Shown: one piece after another, positions 23,789-33,700 of the stretch
How the letters are laid out: every line of letters begins with the position of its first letter
How positions within the stretch are numbered: position 1 is the stretch's first letter
Assembly: GCA_051745395.1 (NCBI GenBank)
Contig: JBNJEA010000009.1
Span: 1-41,163, forward strand
Reading direction: 5' to 3'
Source of the DNA: JBNJEA01 sp051745395
GTDB taxonomy: Bacteria > Desulfobacterota > Desulfobacteria > Desulfobacterales > Desulfosalsimonadaceae
Length of the DNA: 41,163 nt
Made by a program: the position numbers and the translations under genes
The notes under the pieces: generated by a model
The model's database searches: none
Told to the model about the DNA's origin: nothing
The model's input: the letters and a program-made list of their open reading frames with translations, nothing else

Positions 23789-23846
23789 GTCTTTGGCAAG
23801 ACCCGTGACTTTCCGTCCCTTTCTTCCGAAAGGTTTGGCTTTTTCA
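23771..23846 (-). ncRNA. GEMM-I type cyclic dinucleotide riboswitch aptamer
   Basis: The minus strand carries the GEMM core: CCAAACC, a CGGAAG tetraloop-like turn, then GGGACGGAAAGTCACGGG, TCTTGCCAAAGA and a closing GCCGGACTGCC. The outer stem is TGAAAA (5') with TTTTCA (3'). GEMM-I RNAs bind c-di-GMP, or 3',3'-cGAMP in some Desulfobacterota. A sigma-70 promoter ends about 7 bases before it and a terminator overlaps its 3' side. The base before AAACC differs from the usual GGC (here GCC), which could affect ligand choice or be compensated. Confidence 0.8.
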
Positions 23847-23852
23847 TACTAA

Positions 23853-23881
23853 AATATGTCGGCGGCCGAATTCGTTGTCAA
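23853..23881 (-). promoter_or_regulatory. Sigma-70 promoter of the riboswitch transcript
   Basis: TTGACA (23881-23876), 17 bases, CATATT (23858-23853). Transcription would start near 23846, exactly at the 5' end of the aptamer. Confidence 0.7.
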
Positions 23882-24010
23882 TTTTTTTCTACTTCAATGG
23901 ATCGATTCAGGCTCCCGTTTTTTGCACCGTCGGAGTTCGTGCAGTTTGGCCGCAGGATTTCGGGACGAACCCTAAAGAAATACCGGAAACAGTCGATACA
24001 TTAATAAAGG

Positions 24011-24045
24011 CCTGCGGGCCGAAAAAGCGGCCCCCCTCCGGCAGG
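24011..24045 (+). other. GC-rich stem-loop in the HDOD gene leader
   Basis: CCTGC-GGGCCG (24011-24021) pairs with CGGCCC (24028-24033) and GCAGG (24041-24045) around an internal bulge; a T6 run follows some 20 bases later. It lies 58 bases before the start codon. It may be a leader attenuator or the end of an unrecognised transcript. Confidence 0.35.
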
Positions 24046-24102
24046 TTGCATGGATGTGGGTCTTTTTTCAAACATTTAAAATGTCTATAAAGGGGTTTTA
24101 AA

Positions 24103-25002
24103 GTGAGCTCGATGAAGGTTCAAGCAAACAGCGTTGCGGCGCCATCAGATGAAAACGCCTCCAGCAAGGCCGATGCGTTGATGCAGAAAATCATCCAAAA
24201 GTCCAAGGCACTTCCGCCCATGCCCCAGATCCTGGTCAAGGCCTCGGAAGTGTTGTCCAACGAGGATGCCGGCTTCAAAGAAATCGGCGATGTCCTTGAA
24301 ACCGACCAGGCCATGGCCACGCGCGTTTTGCGGCTTGCCAACTCGGCATATTACAGCCTGAGCGTTCCGGTGTCATCGGTCCACCAGGCTTCGGCGATCC
24401 TGGGATTTAAGACCCTGTTTGAAATGATTACCGTGGTCAGCTCATCCAAAATGATGGGAAAACGGATCGACGGCTACGGCATCGACGCCCGAGAGGTCTG
24501 GAAGCATTCGCTTTTTGTGGCCCTGGCCGCCCAGGGGCTGGCCGAAGACAAGTTTCCGGAGCAAGACATCGCCACCGATGCATTCATGGCGGGTTTGATC
24601 CACGACGCGGGCATGCTGCTGCTGGATCCCTATGTGCTTTCCGAAAAGGAACGATTCCAGCAACACATGGCCAGCGGGCATACCATCCAGGAGGCGGAAA
24701 CCGATATCTTTGGTTTCAGCCATGCCGATATCGCGGCCCAGTACCTGAAAAAATGGAACCTGACCGCCGGCCAGATCCATGCCATCTGCTTTCACCATCA
24801 CCCGCTGCAGTCAGGAGACGACAAACTTTCCTATATCCTCCACGTGGCCGACGCCATGGCCAATTGGCAAAACCTGGAAAGAAACTTTGCCATTGAAGAC
24901 GGCGCCCTTGCATTTATGGGCATAGACGCCGAAGAAATGGAGATGCGAAGCAATGCATTCGAGACCGCGGCAGATCAGATCATAACCTCCATGGCGGCAT
25001 AA
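24103..25002 (+). CDS. HDOD domain protein
   Basis: This 299-residue protein has one HDOD domain (about 35-240), with the typical opening L-P-P-M-P-Q-I-L-V-K-A and the L-I-H-D-A-G-M-L-L-L segment. HDOD is a degenerate HD-type fold that usually works in signalling as a protein-binding module rather than as a hydrolase; several members affect motility, development or stress. There is no attached EAL, GGDEF or kinase domain. The start is GTG at 24103 with AAAGGGG 7-8 bases upstream; ATG at 24112 is an alternative. It is divergent from the riboswitch-controlled gene, and the shared intergenic region hints at a common cyclic-dinucleotide theme, but nothing links them directly. Confidence 0.9.
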   Translation: MSSMKVQANSVAAPSDENASSKADALMQKIIQKSKALPPMPQILVKASEVLSNEDAGFKEIGDVLETDQAMATRVLRLANSAYYSLSVPVSSVHQASAILGFKTLFEMITVVSSSKMMGKRIDGYGIDAREVWKHSLFVALAAQGLAEDKFPEQDIATDAFMAGLIHDAGMLLLDPYVLSEKERFQQHMASGHTIQEAETDIFGFSHADIAAQYLKKWNLTAGQIHAICFHHHPLQSGDDKLSYILHVADAMANWQNLERNFAIEDGALAFMGIDAEEMEMRSNAFETAADQIITSMAA

Positions 25003-25182
25003 TCGCCGTTATTTCCCCGGCCTTGCCGCAGACCGGGGCCGGCGGCGCCCCGGCATTGACACCCCGGCCGATTCATGCCATTGTTTGGATTTCAAATCAA
25101 ACGCATACCCCCGATCATCGGTCAGTCCCTGCGCAGCCAGGCGGCTCCTGTTTTTCAAAAACACCCGGCTGCCAAGGCGCCG

Positions 25183-26415
25183 ATGAAATTTTTACTGGAA
25201 AGGATGCATGAATCCATGGAAACCGGGCAGACCCAGACTCCATTTGATGAACTGCAGGCGCGCTGTGAAAATCTGCAGCAGCATCTGCAAAAAAATGGCA
25301 TTGACGGCGCCTTGATCGTGCAAAAGGTCGACCTTTTCTATTTCAGCGGCACCGCCCAGCAGGCGCAGCTCTATGTCCCTGCCGAGGGCGAACCCGTGCT
25401 CATGGTCCGCAAGGATATCGAACGGGCGCGGGCGGAATCGGCCTTATCCCGGGTGGTTGCTTTTTCGGGCCCCAAACAGATCCCGGCCATCCTTGAACAA
25501 CACGGCATGGACACGCCCGGAAAAATCGGCATGGAGCTCGACGTGCTGCCGGCAAACCAGTATTTGAGCTTTTCGCGGCTTTTTGCCAGATCGGAAATCG
25601 TCGACATCAGCACAGCCATCCGGATGATCCGGGCCGTGAAATCGCCCCACGAAATTGAAATTATTCGAAGGGCGGCCCGGTTATCCGATCACCTGGCCGA
25701 TTTCGTGCCCTCGGTGCTGACCGAAGGCATTACGGAAATCGAACTGGCGGGCCACATCGAAGCCGAAGCAAGGAAATGGGGACACCAGGGCATTACCCGG
25801 ATGCGCATGTTCGGCGGCGAGCTGTTTTACGGCCATGTCATAGCCGGCGCGACAGCAGCCGCGCCAAGCTATCTGGCCTCGCCTACCGGGGGCGTCGGCG
25901 TCAACCCGGCCATCGCCCAGGGCTCGAGCATGCGGCCCATCGGCCGCCACGAACCGGTGCTGGTGGATTTGGTATTTGCCATAGACGGCTACATGTCCGA
26001 TCATACCCGGATTTTTGCCATCGGCGACCTGCCCGATGACCTGACGGCAGCACACAACGCCATGCTCGACATCCAAAGCGCCGTCAAAACGGCGGCCAAA
26101 CCGGGCATTGCCGCAGGCGAACTCTATGACATAGCCGTTTCCAGGGCCGAAGCCCACGGCCTGGGCCCGTATTTCATGGGCGCCGGTGAGCAGCGCATCC
26201 GTTTTGTGGGCCACGGCATCGGCCTGGAAATCGACGAATTTCCCTTCCTGGCCGAAGGGCAGGACCTGGCCTTAAAAGCCGGCATGATCATCGCCCTGGA
26301 GCCGAAGGTCATTATGCCGGAAAAAGGCGTAGTCGGGGTGGAAAACACCCACCTGGTCACGGAAAACGGCCTTGAACAACTCGGCACCGCCAAAGAGCAG
26401 ATCGTGGTCGTCTGA
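25183..26415 (+). CDS. M24 family metallopeptidase, Xaa-Pro aminopeptidase-like
   Basis: This protein has about 410 residues, with a creatinase/prolidase N-terminal domain (about 15-150) and a pita-bread M24 domain. The five metal ligands are present: D in L-V-D-L-V-F-A, D in S-D-H-T-R-I-F, H in V-G-H-G-I-G-L, E in A-L-E-P-K-V, and E in G-V-E-N-T-H. An active dinuclear-metal aminopeptidase or prolidase releasing residues before proline is therefore likely, acting in cytoplasmic peptide turnover. The start is uncertain: ATGs at 25075, 25183, 25204 and 25216 are in frame, and none has a strong ribosome site. It stands between the HDOD and hydrolase genes on the same strand. Confidence 0.88.
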   Translation: MKFLLERMHESMETGQTQTPFDELQARCENLQQHLQKNGIDGALIVQKVDLFYFSGTAQQAQLYVPAEGEPVLMVRKDIERARAESALSRVVAFSGPKQIPAILEQHGMDTPGKIGMELDVLPANQYLSFSRLFARSEIVDISTAIRMIRAVKSPHEIEIIRRAARLSDHLADFVPSVLTEGITEIELAGHIEAEARKWGHQGITRMRMFGGELFYGHVIAGATAAAPSYLASPTGGVGVNPAIAQGSSMRPIGRHEPVLVDLVFAIDGYMSDHTRIFAIGDLPDDLTAAHNAMLDIQSAVKTAAKPGIAAGELYDIAVSRAEAHGLGPYFMGAGEQRIRFVGHGIGLEIDEFPFLAEGQDLALKAGMIIALEPKVIMPEKGVVGVENTHLVTENGLEQLGTAKEQIVVV

Positions 26416-26539
26416 ATTGCCGACGGACGAATAGCTGGAATGGAAATGAAGTATCTCTGCATGCCGGGCATCAATACGTGATGGCTGCCATTTAAACCGG
26501 TTCTTTCATGAAAATACCAGACGGATCGACGAACGCAAC

Positions 26540-27715
26540 ATGCTGCTGAATCGGAAAAAACACATACCCCCTGACAATGAAAAACCGCCGGAGCCCCCGC
26601 ATTATCTCACCTGCGAGGATTTGTTCGTCAAAACCGACGACCGCGAGATCTTCATCAAGCATATCTTTTCAACGGCAGACGATCTGCCGGCCTGCGGCCC
26701 GGTGATCATGGCGCCCGGCATATCGACCAACGCCAATTTGTTCCGGCTCGACGACCGGGGCGAGCATCTCCGGCTCGATCACAACCGCTCCTTTGCCAAC
26801 CTGCTGGCATCGGAAGGTTTTGACGTATACCTCTATCACCCCGGCTACGCCGAACGCGTCCGCAACCGCTACGTCTGCCGCCACTGCCCGGACAGCATCT
26901 ATTACAACACGCGCTACCGGGCGACCGAGCGCTTCAGCTACGGCGACCTGATCAACGTCGAAGTTCCCGCGGTTATCGACTTCGTCCACAAACGCTGCCG
27001 CACCAAAAACATATCGTGGGTGGGCTACAGCCTCGGGGGCATGATCGCCTATTCCTACCTGTCGAAAAACCCGGGCAATCCCATCAAGCACCTGGTGACC
27101 ATCGGCAGCCCCATGGCGTTGAACCAGATCGTGTTCCGGTTCATCCCTTTCGTCAACGTGGTATCGAAGATGCTCGGCTTTGAAGAAGACGCCCTGCTCG
27201 GCAACATATCCAATAACATGGTGCCGCTGACCCGCTCCATCCGGGCCCTTCCCAACTGGTTTGTCCGGTTTAACCTGATCACGCCTTATCTGTGCAACCC
27301 GCTAAACATCCGGAGTTCCACGTTCAAGACCATGCTGGGCCAGATCATCGAGCCCATGCCCAAACGCCTTCAAAGGTTCTTTACCCAGTTCGTCCAGCGC
27401 GGCTATTCCTCCCAGGAAAAATACACCCGGTACCTGGCGCGCCTGCGCCGCCTGAAACGCAGCCGGAAACACTTCCTGTTCTTCTACGGCAACCGCGACT
27501 TGATTGCCACGCCGGAAAGCGTATTTCTGGCACGGGAAATGATTTCGCCCCACGACCCGGAAAACCTGATCGGCGTCTCCACAGCCGGCCACATCGACCT
27601 GATCGTGGGCAAAAACGCGCCCGAGCAGGTCTGGCGGCCCACGCTGGAATGGTTGAAGGAAAAACACGCCGGTGCGGCCAAAACGATCCCTTCCGCAGAT
27701 CGGCGACCGGCCTGA
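26540..27715 (+). CDS. Alpha/beta hydrolase
   Basis: The 391-residue protein has an alpha/beta hydrolase fold. The catalytic triad is probably S164 (G-Y-S-L-G-G nucleophile elbow), D320 (Y-G-N-R-D) and H351 (A-G-H-I-D). The oxyanion-side motif M-A-P-G-I-S-T-N is at about 57-64, and a long insert (about 190-305) forms the lid. The overall arrangement resembles lipase/esterase members of the acid-lipase or PhaC-like branch. Four cysteines at most and no signal peptide suggest a cytoplasmic enzyme. Substrate unknown. It follows the M24 gene by 124 bases and converges on the iron-sulfur protein gene. Confidence 0.85.
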   Translation: MLLNRKKHIPPDNEKPPEPPHYLTCEDLFVKTDDREIFIKHIFSTADDLPACGPVIMAPGISTNANLFRLDDRGEHLRLDHNRSFANLLASEGFDVYLYHPGYAERVRNRYVCRHCPDSIYYNTRYRATERFSYGDLINVEVPAVIDFVHKRCRTKNISWVGYSLGGMIAYSYLSKNPGNPIKHLVTIGSPMALNQIVFRFIPFVNVVSKMLGFEEDALLGNISNNMVPLTRSIRALPNWFVRFNLITPYLCNPLNIRSSTFKTMLGQIIEPMPKRLQRFFTQFVQRGYSSQEKYTRYLARLRRLKRSRKHFLFFYGNRDLIATPESVFLAREMISPHDPENLIGVSTAGHIDLIVGKNAPEQVWRPTLEWLKEKHAGAAKTIPSADRRPA

Positions 27716-27827
27716 GCCCATCGATTTCGCCGTCCGGGGTATCAAACCCCATGCGGCTTACCCCCTGGATGGTATGCGCATAGTCGCCGGCGTTGGTCTG
27801 TTTTCCGGCCCCTTACGGTTTCATCGC

Positions 27828-29045
27828 TCAATTTTTTTCGGAATGGAAGTGCCCGGTTTCCGGCTGGATGCGGATTTCGGACTTTTTCAGCAGCGGCAGA
27901 AACACCTGCCGGCTGTCGGGGGTCAATTCAATGTTGTTTTGCTTGCAGTGGTAGGCGCACAAACCGCACCCGATGCATTTGTCCGGGTTGATGGCCGCCT
28001 TTTTGTCATGGACCGAAGCCGCGGTGGTCGGGCAGAAATGCCGGCAGAGGCTGCATCCCTTACATGCCGCCGAATCGATGATCCGGGCGACAAAATGGCG
28101 CTGGTATTTCAAGGCCAAAGCCCCCATGTTATAGGGACGCAATATGCCGCAGCAGTCCCAGCAGCAGTTGCAGACGGCGACCACGGGAAGGCTGGTATCG
28201 TCTTTTTCGTGGATCACCGTATGCATGGCGCCTTTTTTGCGCACGTTTTCCAGGATCTCGAAAGCCTCGCTTTTGGAAATTTTTCTGCCGTAACCGTGAC
28301 TGGCCCATTGCCGGGCCACATCCCCGAAAACGATGCAGGCTTGTTCGGCAACGTCAAGGCGGCAAGGCCGGTCAATCACCCCGGCCATGTGCCGGCAGAC
28401 GCAGGGAAACATATAAATGCCCTCCTGCCTGTCAAAATCCTCGATCAGGTCGTTGACCGTAGAGGTGGGATAGACAAAAGAATCCGGCGCGGCGGCCTCG
28501 GTGTTGATCGGTATTATCCGCTTGTCCTTCGAGGCGGTATCGGAAGTCATGAACCCGACCGACTGGGTGGGACGCAGAAGGGGTCTCAGGACCGTATTCT
28601 GCACCCCGCGCAGCGGGGCGACATTAAATCGCCTGAAATAGGCCATGTATTGACTGAACTTACGGGAAAATGCGGCTTCTTCCGGTTTGCCGTTTAAATA
28701 ATGCACCTGGGTTTCAAACCACCCCACGGCAATGGCGTTTAGCTGGTACCAATCCCGGCCCGTTTCATCCGGGCGGGGGTGGATAAACCCCTTTTTTATG
28801 AGCGTTTCGAAAAACGGCTCGAACGTAACCGCGGGCATCCGGCTCTTTTGTCGGGCCGATTCGTAATCGTGGGCGCCGGTGCCCAGTTTCAGAAGATAGT
28901 CGAGCTCGTCTGCGGAAAGCACCATGTCCATTGCTTCCAGAAGCGGCGGGGCATTGATGAAAAACCGGTTGTTCTGGCGGTTCATACGGCTGAAAAGGGT
29001 TTTGAGCTTTTTCTTCCGGGCCGGGGACATGGAGGCTTCAGCCAT
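27828..29045 (-). CDS. 4Fe-4S binding protein with helical N-terminal domain
   Basis: The protein has 405 residues. The N-terminal ~180 residues are helical and resemble a winged-helix-like unit. The middle has C-V-C-R-H and C-N-C-C-W-D-C-C clusters, and the C-terminus has two ferredoxin motifs (CKGCSLCRHFCP and CIGCGLCAYHCK). Proteins of this type occur widely in sulfate reducers and are thought to be electron carriers or redox-linked regulators; the exact job is unknown. AAGGAG lies 6 bases before the ATG at 29045; the longer frame runs into a repeat and was rejected. It has no co-directional partner. Confidence 0.85.
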   Translation of the reverse strand: MAEASMSPARKKKLKTLFSRMNRQNNRFFINAPPLLEAMDMVLSADELDYLLKLGTGAHDYESARQKSRMPAVTFEPFFETLIKKGFIHPRPDETGRDWYQLNAIAVGWFETQVHYLNGKPEEAAFSRKFSQYMAYFRRFNVAPLRGVQNTVLRPLLRPTQSVGFMTSDTASKDKRIIPINTEAAAPDSFVYPTSTVNDLIEDFDRQEGIYMFPCVCRHMAGVIDRPCRLDVAEQACIVFGDVARQWASHGYGRKISKSEAFEILENVRKKGAMHTVIHEKDDTSLPVVAVCNCCWDCCGILRPYNMGALALKYQRHFVARIIDSAACKGCSLCRHFCPTTAASVHDKKAAINPDKCIGCGLCAYHCKQNNIELTPDSRQVFLPLLKKSEIRIQPETGHFHSEKN

Positions 29046-29141
29046 AAGGGTCTCCTTTTCTATGAAGGGTGCCTTGAAGAACAATACCTCAATCAATGAT
29101 TTACAAGTATAACATATTATTCTTTCCCGATAAAAATACTT

Positions 29142-29194
29142 TCCGGTTATCCGATTTACTCCAGTAACAGCCAATTTTCGCGCCAAGACGCAAA
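29142..29194. repeat. MITE-like element, left-half copy
   Basis: 53 bases match 16977-17029 with a single substitution, covering the terminal inverted repeat and the CGCGCCAAGACGCAAA segment. The right half is absent. It lies in the short gap between the helicase and the iron-sulfur protein gene. Confidence 0.85.
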
Positions 29195-29215
29195 CAGGCA
29201 TTATTGCCGCATATG

Positions 29216-30499
29216 CTAACGATCCAGCCCTGCGCCCCTGCCGGTCCGCCGGCTTTTATGGGAAACCACCGGTTTTTTGGCCGGTGCCGGCTGCCGCCCC
29301 TTCGGCCGATCCGCGGCGGGCTTGCCTTTGGCCGGTTTCTGTCCTTTGGACCGCAAGGCTTGATCGTCCCCGGCGCCGGCGGTTTCATAATGAAAATCGG
29401 ACAGGGTCTGGCGCTGCACCTTTTCGCCCATGACCCGATCGATGGCGCGGACCATCTGCGTGTCTTGCTCGGTGATCATCGTATAGGCCTCGCCGGTGTG
29501 CGCGGCGCGTCCGGTCCGGCCGATCCGGTGGATATAGGCATCCGCGGTATTGGGAATATCGTAATTGATCACGTGCGAAACATTGGCGATATCGATGCCC
29601 CGTGCGGCAATGTCGGTGGCCACCATGATCTGGTAGGTCCCGTCGCGGAAGCCGCTGATGGCATCCTGCCGCCGGTTCTGGGACAGATTGCCCTGAAGCG
29701 ATGCCGCCCGGTAGCCGGCCCGGCTGAGCTGCTCGCCGAGGCGCTTGGCCCGGTGCTTGGTACGGGTGAAAACAAGGACCGAATCGGTAGTTGTCTGCTG
29801 GAGCAGCTTGAGCAGCAGCGGGGTCTTCTGGTGCTGTGCCACGGGAAACAGCGCATGGGAAACCGTTTCGACCGGCGCGGTGGTCCCGACCTTTACGGTG
29901 ACCGGATCGGTCAGGCTTTCCCCGGCCAGATGCCGGATTTCCGACGGCATGGTGGCCGAAAAAAGCAGGGTCTGCCGCTTTGCAGGCACCTGTTTCAAAA
30001 TGCGGCGGATATCGGGCAGAAACCCCATGTCAAACATATGATCGGCCTCGTCTAAAACCAGCACTTCCAGGGCCGAAAGGTCGACCGTTTTCCGGTTGAT
30101 ATGGTCCAAAAGCCGTCCCGGGCAGGCCACGATAATATCGGCCCGGCGGGCGGACTTGATCTGCGGGCCGATGGGCACGCCCCCATAGATGGCGATGCTT
30201 TTCAGGCCGGTTTTCTTGCCCAGCATCGTAGTCGCCTCGTGGATCTGTTCGGCCAGTTCCCGGGTGGGGGCCACGATCAGGGCCCGGGTGATGCCGCGCT
30301 TGCCGCCCACCAGCCGGTTTAAAATCGGCAGCGCGAAAGCGGCGGTTTTTCCGGTGCCCGTCTGGGCCAGGCCCATGACGTCTTTTCCGGCCATGACCGG
30401 CGGCATCGCCTTGGTCTGGATGGGGGTGGGCGCGGTGAATCCGGCGGCGGTTACGCCCGCCGCTACAGCGGGCTGGAACTGAAATGTTTGAAAATTCAT
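29216..30499 (-). CDS. DEAD-box RNA helicase, RhlE-like
   Basis: This 427-residue ATP-dependent RNA helicase has the full motif set: Q motif F-T-A-P-T-P-I-Q, Walker A A-Q-T-G-T-G-K-T, P-T-R-E-L-A, D-E-A-D (V-L-D-E-A-D-H-M-F-D), S-A-T, A-R-G-I-D and H-R-I-G-R-T-G-R-A. The tail (about 375-427) is basic, rich in K, R and P, and binds RNA in relatives. It probably takes part in ribosome assembly or cold adaptation, as RhlE-type proteins do. The start at 30499 has AGAGG upstream; the longer frame crosses a terminator hairpin. Transcription from the promoter at 30597-30625 must pass an intrinsic terminator before reaching the gene. Confidence 0.95.
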   Translation of the reverse strand: MNFQTFQFQPAVAAGVTAAGFTAPTPIQTKAMPPVMAGKDVMGLAQTGTGKTAAFALPILNRLVGGKRGITRALIVAPTRELAEQIHEATTMLGKKTGLKSIAIYGGVPIGPQIKSARRADIIVACPGRLLDHINRKTVDLSALEVLVLDEADHMFDMGFLPDIRRILKQVPAKRQTLLFSATMPSEIRHLAGESLTDPVTVKVGTTAPVETVSHALFPVAQHQKTPLLLKLLQQTTTDSVLVFTRTKHRAKRLGEQLSRAGYRAASLQGNLSQNRRQDAISGFRDGTYQIMVATDIAARGIDIANVSHVINYDIPNTADAYIHRIGRTGRAAHTGEAYTMITEQDTQMVRAIDRVMGEKVQRQTLSDFHYETAGAGDDQALRSKGQKPAKGKPAADRPKGRQPAPAKKPVVSHKSRRTGRGAGLDR

Positions 30500-30523
30500 A
30501 AAACCTCTTTTGTGAGTGGGCAT

Positions 30524-30555
30524 AAAAAAAAGCCCCGGAAATGTTCCGGGGCTTT
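30524..30555 (-). terminator. Intrinsic terminator inside the helicase leader
   Basis: A perfect stem AAAGCCCCGGAA / TTCCGGGGCTTT (30529-30540 with 30544-30555) closes a 3-base loop; on the minus strand eight T follow. It lies only about 14 bases before the ribosome site, downstream of the promoter, so it should act as an attenuator. It may also stop readthrough from the lipoprotein gene upstream. Confidence 0.85.
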
Positions 30556-30596
30556 TATGATGTGCTTTTGTTGTCCAGGAAACTACAGTATGGATA

Positions 30597-30625
30597 ATCA
30601 TAGGGGGTAAAAAGGCATCTGTCAA
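30597..30625 (-). promoter_or_regulatory. Sigma-70 promoter of the helicase
   Basis: TTGACA (30625-30620), exactly 17 bases, TATGAT (30602-30597). The expected start is near 30590, giving a leader of about 91 bases. Confidence 0.8.
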
Positions 30626-30710
30626 CATAACTCTTCGACCGGATTGCCAAGGCATTATGATCGAACCAGTTAATTGGCCCCGCGCTGCCGGTTATTTTCC
30701 GGCAAAAGCA

Positions 30711-33700
30711 TTACTCTGTCCACCGGTAGATGTAATTGTGCCCCATTTCACAGCCACCGATGGGGGAGGCATCACCGCCGGAAACATTAATGACAAGGTA
30801 TTCCGCCCAGCCGACCCAGCCTTCTTGCGGAAGGGCCACTGTGCCGGTTGACGTGTTCGTATCACCGCCTACGTCGCTGCGCACTTCAACATGATTTTCC
30901 TGGCCGGTTCCGCCGGAAGTCAAGCGGGTCCAGCTTTTGGTAAAATCCAGCCTGTTGTCATCGTCAAGAGGATACTCCCGAAAGCCCACCACCCACATAT
31001 CGGTGTCCACAAAAGTGACTGGAAAATGGTTTGTAGTGGCCGCTTCAGCAGTCAATGTTGCGGAGACCTCAAACAAAGGCGTTTTTCCCGGGGCCAGCAT
31101 CGACGGGGGGACCGTATAGCTGCCATAGCCTGCTCTGACAGAGCCGCCGCCCCCTTTGTCCTGGCAAAAAAGCTGCCAAGAGCCGTCGCTGAAGTCCGTA
31201 ACAAAATCCCAGTTGACATGATTGGCGTCGCAGGAAGTTTTATAGGGAGCCGCTTCCTGCAGCACCCAGACATTGGACTGGGTGGCCCCGACGCATTCGC
31301 CGTCTATCAGCTCTTCATCGGCCGCGCACTTATAATAAAAAAAATCCCCGGTGACGGAATCATAGTTGACGCCGTCGATGGTGGCCCGGGCAAAGGCGTA
31401 TATATGCGAGCCGTCATTGAGCGTGATCGCGCCGCTGTATGGCCGTACGTCGCCATCGTCGACGGCGTAGTAAATATCATGGTTTTGCTCCTGGAACAGC
31501 CAGACATCCAGGTCGTCTTCAAAATCGGTGCCGCTTTCCGGATCGGCGGTGACCATTTTGGGCCGCATGGCAAGCGTTTTTTCATTGCTGCGGCTGTTGT
31601 CCCTGAGCTCGACATACACCCGCATTCGGCCCGTCGCCAAACCTTCGGGCACCATTACCTTTAAATAGGTTTCATCCCCGACTTCGACTTCCGCCTCGAT
31701 TTGATTGTCCCGGCGATCGACGAAAAAGACCCGGTTATCCGTGGAAAAGGCCGCAAAACCTTTTCCGTATAATACGAGGTCATCGTTTTCGGAAACCTTG
31801 TCTTCCGATAAACGGGTAATGGCCAAATCGGAGACGAGATCGATCTTAAAATTTTCCTCCGCCGCTTTTTCCGGCAGTTCCACCCGGACGACTTCATCGA
31901 TGCCGCTGTAATCGACAAAATGGTGAATCAGATTAACATATATGGCAGCGCCCACATTGCTGCCCACCTGGGCCCACTCAAAGGGCACCTGGAATTCAAG
32001 GGCGGTGCCGTCATCGTTGACCGTGATGTCTGCCGCATCAATGTTGTGAACAATATCTTCGCCTTCCAGGTCCTCGCTTTCCAGGTAAATCACGGGTTCG
32101 TAGTCATAGCCGCCGAAGGCAAACGAATCGAGGCCCGTGCCTGCCAGGGTATAGACCGGATTATCGTCTTCATCGGAGACCTTGGTCAGTGTGGCAGGCT
32201 CCAGGTTGGTTATGGAAACCGGAAAAATGACATGGAATTCGATTTTCATGCGGGTATCGGCGATATCGCCCGCCAGTTTTCCCATATCCACGGCCAGACC
32301 GGCCGCCTCGAAGTGTTTGGCGCCGGCGCTGATTTTGACCAGCATCTTGCTGGCGTGTTTGATGATCACTTCGTGATCCGTCACCACGCCTTCCAGATAC
32401 TTTGTGACAATATCGATCATCAGCTTTTTTTCCGTCAGTTTTTTCACAAAATCCCAGGCGCCGCCGCCCCAGTCGCCGGCAGCCCACTTGTCCATCGGTA
32501 TCTCAAAAAGGCCGCGCTCGGACATGAATTGAAAAAGGTTTTCAATCCGGGTGCCCTCGGCGGGCAGCAGCATCCCGATCACCGGAATGAAAATATTGGA
32601 ATACATGGTCCGGCAGCCCAGGACAAAAGACGGACCGTCCACATATTCCGACCACGTGCTGTCGCGCAGCCCGGGGGTATAAATGTCAACGATCACACTC
32701 TGGAATCCGGCCTTATAAAGCCCCGTTGAGGCCCAAAACCCCGTGCTCCAGCCGCCCTGCGGCCCGAGCAGGTCGGGATGAAAGGCCGTGGCCAGGACGC
32801 CTTCCGGAACATCTTTGAGCAGCTTGTCGCTGATCATATCCGTGACCTTGTAATGGGCAAAAAGCATGGAGTCGTTTTCAATCTGAATCGAACCGGTCAT
32901 TTTGCCGCCGATATTGATGGTGTCCAGGTTGCCCGTATCGGCATGGATGACAAAATCATCGATGGCATTGGACGGCTTGACCACCAGGGCGTCGGATGCC
33001 CCCAGCAGAGAATGCCGGCTCCCGGTCGATACGGCATTTGACGCGGCGCGCCACGAATCGGAATATGAAAAAGACGGCTGCTGCGTCGGTCCGGAAAGGC
33101 TGCCGCCGCCCGAACGGCGCTGAAGCGAAGCGGTCTTTTCCGGCATCATCTCCTGCAGCGCCGTTTTGCAGGCACTGGCGGCATCCATGTAGGCCTGGTC
33201 GTAAACATCATCCAGGTTTTCTACCCGCAAGAGATAGGGGTTTTGTTCGATCTGCCGGACAAAACGCTGTATAAAGGCATCCCCGTTTTGCCGGATCACC
33301 CGTTTGACCGCTTGCGGATCACCCGCCTGCGTGAGATATTCATGGGCGATCGCATTCACCAACAGCCCGACCGCGGTTTCTTCGGCATCTATCGTTATTT
33401 CGGTTTCCCCCGGCAGCAGGGTGGAAAACAGATAAACCGTCGGCAGGCTGTCGCCGTCTCTTTGCGGCAGCATCACCGTGGCATCGACGATCTTTTCTTC
33501 CGGCGCCACGGCGGAAAACCCGCCCTCTTTATCGGCCGATGCGGTTTCGTCTAAAACCTCCACTTCGACCGCATCCATTTCCACCGGCGACGATGCCGGC
33601 AAAACAACCGCTCCGCCCACGACGACTTCGGAAAAATCGTCGCCGTTGCCGCCGCCCGATCCGCCGCCCGATCCGCCGCCACAGGCTGCAAGAAAAAGAA

